From a virus, in the IMG/VR virus record IMGVR_UViG_3300044699_000014, positions 1 through 51,190 of that record: a stretch of 51,190 nucleotides of DNA, one strand, 5' to 3'. This document shows, piece by piece, positions 6,669 through 16,100 of this stretch (within the stretch, counting starts at the first letter, position 1; each line of letters begins with the position of its first letter). The position numbers and the translations under genes are program-made. The notes beneath the pieces were generated by a model. That model made no database searches and was not told the DNA's origin. It saw only the letters and a list, made by a program, of their open reading frames with translations.

Positions 6669-7253
6669 ATGCCCAAAATTGCACTACGCTACACCGGCAG
6701 CGATGAAGCGATGCAGAAGCGGTTGGAGGCCACCGATGGCATTCAACTCTTTGAACCTGTCGATGCACGCGAGGTACTCGCGACACCCGATTGCGAGTAC
6801 GAGATTGACGAAGAGTCTCGCAAGCAATTCGGTATGCAATACGATCCGCGTCTATTCAGCGCTGGCGGCAAGCAGGGTGATGAAGTCGCGAAGCCTGAAG
6901 ATGAAGGCAAGGTCAACGTGCCGCAGTTGCACGGCATGGACGCCGAATTGCAAACGGGTCTGTCGGCTGAGAAGTACGGTCGCAGTCAAGTTGTCAAGGC
7001 GGTGCCTGACGGCTCGCAGGCAACGGCGACGATGCCCATGACCACGATGGGACGTTCTCTCGTTCTGGAAGAACGTCGCAACGAATCTGCGGCATCACCG
7101 CAGTATCAGCAATCGAAAGAAGAGAGCAAAGCATCTGAAGGCAAGACATCAGATGAAATGAGAGAAGCACTCAAGGCCAAGGGTGTGCAGTTTCCGCCTG
7201 ATGCAAAGAAGGCAGAACTCGCGGAGTTGGTCGACCGTCACAATGCACGCTAG
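6669..7253 (+). CDS. Head-region protein with C-terminal HeH/SAP-like motif
   Basis: This is a 194-residue protein in the head module. Of two close ATGs, the second (6669) has proper spacing to AAGGAG and is chosen. Residues ~1-60 hold a compact N-terminal part with ATPDCEYEIDEESRKQFG; the middle is polar and probably disordered. The last ~35 residues, SDEMREALKAKGVQFPPDAK then KAELAELVDRH, form a helix-extended-loop-helix (SAP/LEM/HeH) motif, known from phage head proteins and from DNA-binding domains. A capsid-associated DNA or protein contact is inferred. Confidence 0.65.
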   Translation: MPKIALRYTGSDEAMQKRLEATDGIQLFEPVDAREVLATPDCEYEIDEESRKQFGMQYDPRLFSAGGKQGDEVAKPEDEGKVNVPQLHGMDAELQTGLSAEKYGRSQVVKAVPDGSQATATMPMTTMGRSLVLEERRNESAASPQYQQSKEESKASEGKTSDEMREALKAKGVQFPPDAKKAELAELVDRHNAR

Positions 7254-7313
7254 TGCATCGTGACTTCGCATCGAGCTAAAACTCGAATCCTGAAACATCA
7301 AGGAGATTTATTC

Positions 7314-7559
7314 ATGGCAAAACCAGACGATCCCGGTTCACAAGGCAGATCACAAGCACCCGGTCAAGGCGGCGGCGCACCCGGCAAGAGCGGCCTGCAT
7401 GGTCATTCGCCCGAAGCGAAGGCAGAACGTGCAGCACGTCGCGCTCGCGGCGAAGATGTGCCAGAGCCACCGGAAGACGAAGGCGGCACGCAGCCAAGCG
7501 GTCCGACGACTGCGCCCGGTGGTGACACACCGCAGATCAACCCGCTCAACAAACCCTGA
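7314..7559 (+). CDS. Disordered Gly/Pro-rich head-region protein (81 aa)
   Basis: The 81 residues start at 7314 after AAGGAGATTTATTC. The composition is almost wholly Gly, Pro, Ala, Gln and charged residues (MAKPDDPGSQGRSQAPGQ), with no hydrophobic core, so it is predicted disordered. It lies in the head operon and is followed by a strong terminator. Function is unknown; it may be a minor head-associated protein. Confidence 0.65.
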   Translation: MAKPDDPGSQGRSQAPGQGGGAPGKSGLHGHSPEAKAERAARRARGEDVPEPPEDEGGTQPSGPTTAPGGDTPQINPLNKP

Positions 7560-7609
7560 ACGCCCGGCCCATATCTATCTCCTGTGACTTGAAGTATGGG
7601 CGTAACTTA

Positions 7610-7635
7610 CTCCGGACTTCGGTCCGGAGATTTTT
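7610..7635 (+). terminator. Rho-independent terminator with UUCG tetraloop
   Basis: A perfect 8-bp stem CTCCGGAC/GTCCGGAG (7610-7617 and 7622-7629) closes a TTCG loop and is followed by ATTTTT. It is a textbook intrinsic terminator inside the head module, between the 7314-7559 and 7652-7924 genes. It could set the relative level of capsid and connector transcripts. Confidence 0.9.
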
Positions 7636-7651
7636 AATCGAGAGGTTAAAG

Positions 7652-7924
7652 ATGAATACTGCAAAGAAGGCGAGTGCTTCCATCATCGAAGATGAGAGCG
7701 TGAGCACTCAAGCCGCAGAGCCCGAAAAGAGTGACGCGCCGAAAGGTGTGAACGAAGAACTCGGCATGACGGCTGTTGCCGATAGGTCTGCGAAAGCGCA
7801 GGCGGTTGCAGGCGTAGAGACTGAGACTGTGCGCATGGTGAACGCCGATGGAAACGAAGCCGACGTGAATGCTGCCGATGTGGCGATTCACGAGCGTGCG
7901 GGCTGGAAGAGACAAGAGGAGTAA
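7652..7924 (+). CDS. Small head-region protein (90 aa)
   Basis: The start at 7652 follows GAGAGGTTAAAG; a longer frame from 7589 would run across the terminator and is rejected. The first 50 residues are Ala/Glu/Ser-rich and probably disordered. The last ~30 (VRMVNADGNEADVNAADVAI then HERAGWKR) form a compact motif found at the end of many small phage head proteins. Function is unknown. Confidence 0.65.
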   Translation: MNTAKKASASIIEDESVSTQAAEPEKSDAPKGVNEELGMTAVADRSAKAQAVAGVETETVRMVNADGNEADVNAADVAIHERAGWKRQEE

Positions 7925-7930
7925 CGTATC

Positions 7931-8398
7931 ATGGCTGTAGCCGTCTACCCGGCTCCGGGCTATGACAGCTTCATCAGCCTAGAGGATGCCAACGCATATC
8001 TGACGAGTCTCGGTTACGCGAAAAACGTCTGGGACAACAAGTCAACCACTGAACGCGAAGCAGCATTGCGACGTGGAACACAATTCATCTACGCACGTCG
8101 TCTTCGTCCTGAAGCATTGTGGGACATCACGACGATACCCGCAACGGCACGTGTTCACCCTAATGTGGCGGCAGCGACGGCTGAAGCGGCACGTCGCCAT
8201 GTCGAGGGCAGTCTGTATAAGGACTTAGACCCTGCGCCTGTTCTCGAAAAGACTGTGGGACCGCTGACACTGCGCTACGGCGTGCCTACTGTTGTCACCG
8301 ATGAAGCAAAGCTATATCCGGTCATTACGGACTTGCTGTATGGCTTGACATACACCAGCGGTGCCGGACTCGGCGCTGTCACCTTCGAAAGAGTCTGA
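7931..8398 (+). CDS. Head-tail adaptor, DnaT-like family
   Basis: This 155-residue protein has an N-terminal DSFISLEDANAYLTSLGY motif, then WDNKSTTEREAALRRGTQFI and a C-terminal helix. This is the pattern of the phage DnaT-like (DnaT_2) proteins and of gp6-type connector adaptors that sit below the portal. It opens a tight run of connector genes: its TGA overlaps the next ATG (TGATG at 8396-8400). I favour head-tail adaptor over any replication role because of the neighbourhood. Confidence 0.75.
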   Translation: MAVAVYPAPGYDSFISLEDANAYLTSLGYAKNVWDNKSTTEREAALRRGTQFIYARRLRPEALWDITTIPATARVHPNVAAATAEAARRHVEGSLYKDLDPAPVLEKTVGPLTLRYGVPTVVTDEAKLYPVITDLLYGLTYTSGAGLGAVTFERV

Positions 8399-8769
8399 TG
8401 GCATCGGCACTGTACGGCGAACTCGCACAAGCGGCGGTTGACTTGCTCAATGAGCTAGGGCAACTTGTGCTTCTGTCTCGCCCAGGTGCCGGTGCTGGTT
8501 ATGACCCTGATACCGGCTTCGTTGACGAAGAAGCCGTTGTGGTATGGAGTGCCAACGGTGTTGAATTTGAATACAATCAACGCGAGGTCGACGGCTCACT
8601 CATTCAGAGCGGAGATCGTCGCGTGTTGATTGCGCCCAATCTTGGCACGATTCCGCAGAGCGGCGATGTCGTCACGCTCGGTGCTTATCGTCTCGAAGTA
8701 GTTGAATCGCGCCCGCTGCAACCTGCGGGCGTTGTCGTGCTCCATGAAGTGCAAGCGAGGGGCACATGA
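8398..8769 (+). CDS. Head closure (stopper) protein
   Basis: This 123-residue protein overlaps the adaptor gene by 1 bp and the next gene by 4 bp. An N-terminal helix (MASALYGELAQAAVDLLNEL) is followed by a beta-barrel-like region with IQSGDRRVLIAP, IPQSGDVVTLGAYRLEVVES and PAGVVVLHEVQARG. Size, fold pattern and order match SPP1 gp16-type stoppers, which seal the filled head. The assignment rests on order and beta pattern. Confidence 0.7.
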   Translation: MASALYGELAQAAVDLLNELGQLVLLSRPGAGAGYDPDTGFVDEEAVVVWSANGVEFEYNQREVDGSLIQSGDRRVLIAPNLGTIPQSGDVVTLGAYRLEVVESRPLQPAGVVVLHEVQARGT

Positions 8770-9167
8770 GCTTTTCCGATGACATCAGGGAATTCCAACG
8801 CAAGACAAACTTGTCGATGGATGTGATCGTGCGCAAAGTTGTGATCGACATGACGGTTGCACTCACGCGCATGTCGCCAGTGGACACCGGCAGGTTTCGC
8901 GGAAATTGGATGCTCGGTGTTGGCTCGCCTAATACGTCGACGATTGAGGCAGTTGACAAAGACGGATCGACGACTGTTGCGCGCATCACGCAAGGCGTCG
9001 AAGGTGTGAACGCAGGCGGTGTTGTCTACATCACTAACTCATTGCCATACGCTAGGCGGCTGGAATATGGTTGGTCGAAACAAGCACCGTCACCACCGGG
9101 TATCGTGCGCTTAACAGTGCAACGGTATACGGACTATATCGCGGCAGCGGTGAGGAGCTTGAAATGA
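8766..9167 (+). CDS. Neck/tail completion protein (HK97 gp10-like)
   Basis: This 133-residue protein overlaps both neighbours by 4 bp (ATGA). The conserved core MSPVDTGRFRGNWMLGVG, followed by VYITNSLPYARRLEYGWSKQ and APSPPGIVRLTV, is the signature of the HK97 gp10-like tail completion family. It attaches the preassembled tail to the head. Confidence 0.85.
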   Translation: MSFSDDIREFQRKTNLSMDVIVRKVVIDMTVALTRMSPVDTGRFRGNWMLGVGSPNTSTIEAVDKDGSTTVARITQGVEGVNAGGVVYITNSLPYARRLEYGWSKQAPSPPGIVRLTVQRYTDYIAAAVRSLK

Positions 9168-9574
9168 GCTTGCCGCAAATACGTCGTGCGCTAGAGAAGC
9201 ATCTTGCGGCGCTCATGCCGCCTATTCCGACATCATGGGACAACGTGTCGTTCTCTCCACCGGCTGATGGCTCGGTGTATCAAGAGGCGAAGCTCGTGCC
9301 TAATAAGCCTAACGGCGAAATGATGGACACGCTCACGTTTATTGAACAAGGCTTTTTGCAAGTCGCGGTGTTCTATCCGCAGGGTAAAGGTCCAAGGGAC
9401 GCTGAGAACCGAGTAGATGCATTGCGCGCTCACTTTCGTCGGGGCACTACTTTGATCGAAGGTGGCATCGAAACGAATATCACCGAAGTCCCTGAAGTAG
9501 CAGCCGGTCTGCCGGTAGAGGGACAGTGGCGAGTTCCGGTGACTATCTACTGGCAAGCGCAAGTAGCTAGTTAA
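9164..9574 (+). CDS. Tail terminator protein
   Basis: This 136-residue protein begins with ATGA overlapping the neck gene; the earlier in-frame start at 9071 is rejected. It has the alpha-beta pattern of DUF4128-type tail terminators: an N-terminal helix with MSLPQIRRALEKHLAAL, a middle LTFIEQGFLQVAVFYPQGKG then RDAENRVDALRAHFRRGTT, and a final beta part PVEGQWRVPVTIYWQAQV. These proteins stop tail-tube growth and cap the tube before head joining. It directly precedes the tail-tube gene, as expected. Confidence 0.8.
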   Translation: MSLPQIRRALEKHLAALMPPIPTSWDNVSFSPPADGSVYQEAKLVPNKPNGEMMDTLTFIEQGFLQVAVFYPQGKGPRDAENRVDALRAHFRRGTTLIEGGIETNITEVPEVAAGLPVEGQWRVPVTIYWQAQVAS

Positions 9575-9605
9575 AGATCAACGGTTCTTCTTTGAGGATC
9601 ACATC

Positions 9606-10829
9606 ATGGCAATCGCAAAAGGTGCAAATAAGCTCCTAATCGCAAAACGGCAAACGGCGAAGGGCACGCTCGCTGTTCCTTCTGTCGGCGGGCAGATCAT
9701 TCGTCGTGACACATCGACGTTCGACCGTGCGAAAGAGACGACGACAACCGAGGCTGAACAGACATCGCGCAAACAACTCATGTCGTCGCGTCACGGTGCT
9801 GTGACGGTGAACGGTTCTGTCGCTGCACTGTTCTCGCCCGGTACATACGCCGACTTCTTCGCTGCATTGCTGATGCGTGAGTTCACCGCAGTTGCGAACA
9901 TCACAGGCGTGACGGCAACGGTTGCAGGCAGTGGACCGACCTACACCATCACACGCACGACGGGCTCGTGGCTCACAGACGGTGCGAAGATTGGGCGTGT
10001 CATTCGTCCGACTGCGGGCCTTGCTGTCGGCTCGCGGCGCAATATGCTGATCGTCGGCGTGTCGGCACTCATCATCACAGTGATGCCTCTCAATCGCAAA
10101 GTACCGGCTATCGAAACAGCAGTCCCGGCATGCACGTTTATTTTCCCAGGTGGCATCACGTATGTACCTGAGACAGCGCACACCGACATCTACTACTCAT
10201 TCGAGGAGTGGTTTCCTGAAGTGCCGCGCAGTCAGGTCAGTCAGGACGTGAAGGCATCGTCGGTGAACGTGCGTCTGCCTGGATCGGGCAATGCGGGCCT
10301 TGATTGGACATTCCTGGGACTAGATCAGACCAAAGCGGCGACGCGCTACTTCACCACGCCGTTAAGCGAGACAACGACTGCTGTCATGGTGGCGGCGGGC
10401 GGTGCACTAATCGTGAATGGCTCGCGGCGCGGCACAGTGACAGACCTTACCTTGACGCTCGATGCTCGCGGCGCGGTGGCTGATCCTGTTGTGGGCGACA
10501 ATATCCGGCCCGACGTGTTCACCGGCAAACTCATGGCGAGCGGTAGCTTCACGGCATACTATGACACCGCCGAGATTCCTGACTTGTACGATGATGAAGT
10601 CGAGACAAGCATCGTGTCGGCACTGGCGGCGAGTTCATCGGACACAGCGGACTTCAACACGTTCTCGCTGCAAAAGATCAAGCTCAATTCGAGCACGCCG
10701 GATGACGTTGAAACCGGCCTGAAGCGCACGTATAACTTCGTCGCGCTTTACAACGATCTCGGCGGACCGGCACTCGCGGCGAGCGCGACAACAATTGAAC
10801 TGCAAGACAGTGCGGTTGTTCCTTCGTAA
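9606..10829 (+). CDS. Major tail tube protein
   Basis: This is a 407-residue intact protein after GAGGATCACATC. The N-terminus MAIAKGANKLLIAKRQTAKG then TLAVPSVGGQIIRRDTSTF is the common opening of one large phage tail-tube family. The rest is Thr/Ala/Val-rich and beta-dominated. Between tail terminator and chaperone genes this is the expected place. It polymerises around the tape measure to form the tube. At about 400 residues it is longer than lambda V and probably has an Ig-like extra domain. Confidence 0.85.
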   Translation: MAIAKGANKLLIAKRQTAKGTLAVPSVGGQIIRRDTSTFDRAKETTTTEAEQTSRKQLMSSRHGAVTVNGSVAALFSPGTYADFFAALLMREFTAVANITGVTATVAGSGPTYTITRTTGSWLTDGAKIGRVIRPTAGLAVGSRRNMLIVGVSALIITVMPLNRKVPAIETAVPACTFIFPGGITYVPETAHTDIYYSFEEWFPEVPRSQVSQDVKASSVNVRLPGSGNAGLDWTFLGLDQTKAATRYFTTPLSETTTAVMVAAGGALIVNGSRRGTVTDLTLTLDARGAVADPVVGDNIRPDVFTGKLMASGSFTAYYDTAEIPDLYDDEVETSIVSALAASSSDTADFNTFSLQKIKLNSSTPDDVETGLKRTYNFVALYNDLGGPALAASATTIELQDSAVVPS

Positions 10830-10847
10830 TTAACTAGGAGAACTTCT

Positions 10848-12327
10848 ATGGCTGATGCTGATGGTGCAGGCAAGCTCACAGGTACGTTCGTCGGGACGTT
10901 CACAGGTACGTTCCACCGCTTCTGCGTCGCCTGCGCCATCACCGACGCCGCCTGCACCATCTCCTACACCGGCACCTCCTGCGGTGCAGGCAGAGAGTCC
11001 GAGTGGCACAACGATGCCGGATGCGCCCGCTATCTTTGATAGCGAAGGTGCGCGATGGTCAGTTGTCGGCGGCGTTGTTCGTCGCAACGGTGTTGACACT
11101 CCATCATCGAACGTGAAGTTCATGATCTATTACAGCGGCGTCGTGTATCAGCAGAATGAGGCAGGCGGTTGGTGGAAGTGGGCAAACAATAGTTGGCAAG
11201 ATTCATTCGATCCGCGTGTATCGACATCAACACCGTCGCCATCTCCTGCGCCTGGACCGGCACCGGCACCGGCACCATCAGCAGGCGTGCCGAATATCTC
11301 GAATGTTGTGCGGCATCCTGCCGACATGCTAGAGATCGGCAAGTTCTGGGTGATCGACAATCGTTGGGGCGAAGGTGGATTAAGCGAAGGCAATGCATCG
11401 TATCAATTCACGCAAGCAATCAATCGCCTGGACACGTTGACGCCGAGTGGTGGCATGGCATGCCGCATTCAGTGGAAATGGCCCGAGTTCAACCAGCAAG
11501 GGCAGAAGATCGACGGCAACGGTGCCTACAGCGAAGTCAAGGGCTATCCTGGCATTATCTATGGTGCTGCGCCTGGGTTCTCTGGTCCCGATCAATGGCC
11601 CGCGTGGATGTATGCCGTGCGGGCACCTGATGGCGTCACTGTGCCGACTGCGCCGAGTGGTGCACCGCAGGACGTGTCGAAGAATTGGCAACCGCTAGGC
11701 GGCTCTGTGATTCGGCGTGTGCCAAGTGGACAAGCACCGGGTGCGACACTCGTGCCTAAGCGACTAGGTATGGCACCCGGTTCGATTGTGGGTGACTTCA
11801 AGTGGAAGAAGGCCAATGCATCGGGCAAGGGTCATCTGTCCTGGGACATCTGGCTTCAGGAGACAGTCGATCAGGGTTTCGGTTTTCCGAATGCGTCGGT
11901 GACGCACGAGATCATGATTCCAATGGGCAATTGGGGCACCTATGGTCGGCATCCGAACGGCCGCGCTCCGCAATGGTATAGCCACGATACGACGATTGAC
12001 GGAGTTGTCTATCACGTGTACTTCGCGGGCGCGGGCTATTCATTCGGCGGGCTTGCAGGCAAGTTCCGCAACGAAGAGACAGGTGGCATGCGCACGGGTT
12101 GGAAGTTCATTGTATTCCAGCACGACGGCGATAATCATCCGGTAGGTCCGGACGGGAATATTCACCTGGACTTTCCGAAATTCTTCGCGCATGCGGCAGC
12201 ATCGAAGTGGAATGGCGTGCCGATGGTGCGCGGCACTGAATACTGCACCAATATTCAGATAGGCGTTGAGATGGTCTATGGCGCAGGAGATTTGACCATC
12301 TACGATTTTAACATCACAGGAAAGTAA
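10848..12327 (+). CDS. Tail-associated GH12-like glycoside hydrolase
   Basis: The start at 10848 follows TAGGAG (MADADGAGKLTGTFVGTFTG). An indel near 10915 joins it to a 480-residue frame, about 493 aa in total. Order: Pro/Ser/Thr linker; a W-rich module (FMIYYSGVVYQQNEAGGWWK); a second Pro/Ala linker; then ~330 residues resembling GH12 endoglucanases: NRWGEGGLSEGNASYQFTQA, LSWDIWLQ, VTHEIMIPMG with Glu (bases 11908-11910) at the nucleophile position, WYSHDTTIDGVVYHVYFA, and IQIGVEMVYGAGDLTI with Glu (12268-12270) at the acid/base position. GH12 enzymes cut beta-1,4-glucans and xyloglucans. Between tail-tube and chaperone genes it is probably a virion protein acting on host or matrix polysaccharide. 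Activity and substrate are inferred. Confidence 0.7.
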
Positions 12328-12801
12328 ATGGAATTAGATCAAGTTCAAGAAGAGCCTAACACGCAACGCGTTGCCGTTGGCTGGGATGAAGAAGGCGAAC
12401 CGACAGAAGGCTTCGTCATCGTCGGCAAGGACTCGGAAGAGTATCAAAAGACGCTGGGTCATCAGCGGCAGAAAGCTATTCGTCGGCAGGCAGTGAAGCG
12501 CACGCGCTTCGATTTGAAAAGTGAAGAAGGCGCAGAGCAACTCGATTCCACGTTGCGTCAGAACGAATTCGAGATGGCGGCTGCTGTCGTTGTCGATTGG
12601 TTTGGTTTCACGGTCAAGGGTCAACCTGCGCCATTCAGCAAAGAGCGTGTGGTGCAGATACTTGCCGTGAAGCCAAGTTGGAAAGACCGCATCATCGCTG
12701 CCTTGGAGGATGAAGCTGCTTTTTTGAAGCCATCGCAGTCGACATCTGCGAGTTCGTCGAAGCCGGTGCTCGTGGCGGCAAAAGAGGTAAAGACGGCGTA
12801 A
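12328..12801 (+). CDS. Tail assembly chaperone G
   Basis: This is a 157-residue acidic protein between tail-tube and tape measure genes, starting right after the previous stop. Its C-terminal region contains the slippery site at 12720-12726. The normal frame continues LKPSQSTSASSSKPVLVA to TAA at 12799-12801. It is the short (G) form of the lambda-type G/GT pair that coats the tape measure during tail assembly. Confidence 0.85.
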   Translation: MELDQVQEEPNTQRVAVGWDEEGEPTEGFVIVGKDSEEYQKTLGHQRQKAIRRQAVKRTRFDLKSEEGAEQLDSTLRQNEFEMAAAVVVDWFGFTVKGQPAPFSKERVVQILAVKPSWKDRIIAALEDEAAFLKPSQSTSASSSKPVLVAAKEVKTA

Positions 12802-13118
12802 CGCTGTTCGATACGTTAGAAGTTGTCGAAAGGATGACGGGTGTTGCTCCTGACGAACTCGTTGAACTTCGCAGCCATGTGCTGCCTCCTGGGACTGACT
12901 ATCTCTGGGAGTGGTTCACTCGTCTTAGCAGCACGCGCACACCGGGCTTCGGCTTTGCTGCCATCACAGAAACGGAGTTGCAAGCGTTTTTCAACAATCG
13001 ACACATCACGCCTACATTGTGGGAATTTGATTTGCTCGTTCGCATGGATAGAGCGTTGCGCGATGCGTCTGCTGATGAAAAGCAGCAAGAGCAAGAGCCC
13101 GATGTCGACGAGGGATAG
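12328..13118 (+). CDS. Tail assembly chaperone GT (-1 frameshift product)
   Basis: A -1 shift at T TTT TTG (12720-12726) continues as FEAIAVDICEFVEAGARG and stays open, without a stop, through ERMTGVAPDELVELRSHVLP to the stop at 13116-13118. This gives a fusion of about 263 aa, compared with 157 aa for G. The T part alone (12834-13118) has no good ribosome site. In the lambda model GT is made in a low ratio to G and recruits tail-tube protein to the tape measure. Confidence 0.85.
12720..12726 (+). other. Programmed -1 ribosomal slippery heptamer T TTT TTG
   Basis: In the G frame the codons are GCT TTT TTG, so the heptamer X XXY YYZ is exactly T TTT TTG. The -1 frame is open from here to 13118. 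This is the one frame change in the window that has a recognised recoding signal. Confidence 0.9.
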
Positions 13119-13121
13119 CTC

Positions 13122-16100
13122 GTGGACATAACAACACTCGGCATCGGCATCGACACGCGGCAGGTTAACACTGCCAAGGACACGATGGATGCGTTCGCTC
13201 GCTCGGCTGAGAAGGCCGAGAAAGCCGCTGCCGGTGTTGGCGAAGGCGCGAAGAAAGGTGCGAAAGGTGCCCAGGAGGCAGGCGACTCGATGGCACTTTC
13301 TTTTATGAAAGGTGTTATCGGCGCGAACGCTATTGAAGATGCAGTAAAGATTGCAATTGATGCAGTTAAGCGACTTTATGAGTTGATGTCAGAAGCCGGT
13401 GACTATGCAGACCTTGCCGACATGACAGGTGCGTCAGCAGAGAATATCGCGAAGCTAAAGACCGCAGCCGATGTAGCCGGTGTGTCGATGCAAGGCATGG
13501 CTGGCTACATGAATCAGATGACGCGTGTGCTCAAGTCAACTGATGAAGAAGGTGACAAGGCAGCAAAAGCGTTGACGCGCATTGGACTTAGTTTCAAAGA
13601 CCTTCAAAGCATGGACCCTGCGGAACGCATAGCAGCGGTTGCGCAGGCAATGGGCAAGTATGCAGACGGTGCAGAGAAGACAGAGATTGCGCAAGCCTTG
13701 TTTGGTCGCGGTGCCGGTAGCGTGCTAAAGGTAATGAAAGAGCTTGCGGAAGCGTCTGCATTTACTACGCGACTTACGAACGAGTCAATCGCTGCTGTAG
13801 ATGGATTGAATGATGCGAATGCTCGATTCACTTCGCAGTCGCAGCAATACATTCAGGCATTACTCGTTGGTGCGGTGCCTGCGACAGAAGCATTCAAGAC
13901 CGCGATCAAAGCGACGACGATGGAAATGCTTGGCATGGGCGACGCGGCAACTTCGCTCGCTGCAAATGAAGGCATGAATACCTTCGCCACCAATGCGGGA
14001 AAATATCTTGCACTCCTGATTGCCCCAATTGAGGTAATCAACAAAGCGCTGAAAATTTTGAGCGCTGGTTTAGTTGCGGTTGTGCAAGCGGGTAAGGGTT
14101 TAGCGACATTGGACTTCGAGGCTATTGGACGTGCAGCGGATAACTTGAAAGAGCGTGTTGCCGCTATATGGAATCAAGAGTTGACGTGGACGAAATTCAA
14201 AAAGAATTTGAATGAGATAGGTAAGGCATCAAGGGATGCAGCGGGCAGCGGCGGCGGGCGGTGAGAACGCGTCCGGAAAAGAAAGAATAGAAACAGGACC
14301 GACTGACAAACAAATAAAAGACGCAAGAGAGTTCGACAAACTCTTGGCAGCGAACGCTGCGAAAGCCTCTGGTTACAATGCGAATTTCATCGAACAGATG
14401 AATCTCATTAACAGCGAGGCTAAAGAACGCAACTTCTCAGAAGAACAGTATAGACAAGCTGTTGACGCTTTGATTGCGCAGCAACCTTTCTACACCGACG
14501 GTGTAAAGAAAGGCACGAAGGCTGTAGAAGATGCGAAGAAGAAAACGGAAGACTTCTACAAGCTAGTGACTGGCGGCGAATTGAAGCAAGCCGGATACAA
14601 CGAGAACTTCATTGAACAGATGAAGTTGATAAACGCTGAAAGCGTGAAGGCAGGTTTCACAGAAAAGCAGCGTCAAGCGGCTATCAATAACTTGATTCAA
14701 CAGCAGCCGTTCTACACACAAGGGATAAAGGATCAAGCAGCGGCAGCGAAGGCATATCAGGATGCCGAAGAGAAGGCATTTGAAGCAGCGGACAAAGGCG
14801 ACAAAGCTGCTGTAAAGGCAGCGGAAGATGCTGCGACAAAGGCTGAAGAAGAACTCGCAAACTTCGGCAAGTTAAAGAGCGCAATTGCGGAAACAACATT
14901 ATTGCGACTGCAAGATAAACTAGCTGCTGTCGGCGGAAAGGATGACGTTTTAGAGGCACAAATTGCGGCGCAGAAGCGTTTGATCGAAGCATTGAAAGGC
15001 ATCGAAGTTAAAGAGGCTGCGAAGAAGGGTGCTGAAGAAGCGGCGAAGGAATTCGAGAAGGCGTGGGATCAGATCGGGCAATCACTCACCGATCAATTGA
15101 TGAAGGGCTCGCTCAAGGCAGCGGACCTTATTAAGAATCTATTTAAGACGATGATTCTTCAGCCGACGATCATGGGTGCGGCGAGAGGTTTCGGGGCGAG
15201 CTTCATGGGCGGTGCAGCCGGTGGTGCCGGTGCTGGTGGCGGCGGTATGGGCGGAATAGGCGGCATGGCGGGCTCCTATGCCGGTACAGCGCTCTTTGGC
15301 GGCGTCGGCGCGGCTGCGTCAGGGGCTTACACCGCTGCGGCGGCGGGCGGCGCAGGGACGATAGGCTCGATGGGCGCGGGTGCTATGGCGGGCCTGGGTG
15401 CTATCCCGGTGGCGGGATGGGTTGTCCTGGCTGCGGTTGCGGCCTATGCACTCTACAAAAAGTTCGGTAAGGGTGGCGGGCCAAAGGTCGAAGGCTCTGC
15501 CGGTTATGGTGCTGGCGACTTGATCGGCAAATACGGCAATGAGATGGATTCGAATGCCTTGAGTGCCGTCAAGGATTTGAACAGTAACTATCGGCGCATG
15601 ACGCAAGCGCTCGGTTCCACCGCAGCGAATGCACAATTCGGCGTTGGTTATTCAATGGACCCGCGAGGTGATGCGCCGTCGATGGTTCAAGTTCGCAGTC
15701 AATACGGCGAGGTTGTGAATAGAGACGCTGGCCGCACTGCGGAAGATTTGGCGAAGGCATTAGCCGAAGCACAGGCAACGGTGATGGTAGAAGCACTGCG
15801 CAATTCTGGGTTAGATGCGCAGATGCTTGCCTACTTCGACAAGATCACCGAAGGCATGACCGATGAAGCGAAGCTCGCTGCATTCGAGCAAGTTGCTGCT
15901 GTCGGACAGTATTGGAAGCAGTTGCAGATGTTCGGCGGTGTGCTTAAAGGACTCGGTAGTATCTCTCTTGATGCTGCTGTTAGTCTCGGTGAATTGTCCG
16001 GCGGTGTTGAAGTTCTAATGTCGAACCTTGCTACCTATCAAGAGCACTTCTTGAGTCCGGCAGAGCAAGCAAGCGCTAAGTATCAGCAGATTGCTGCGAC

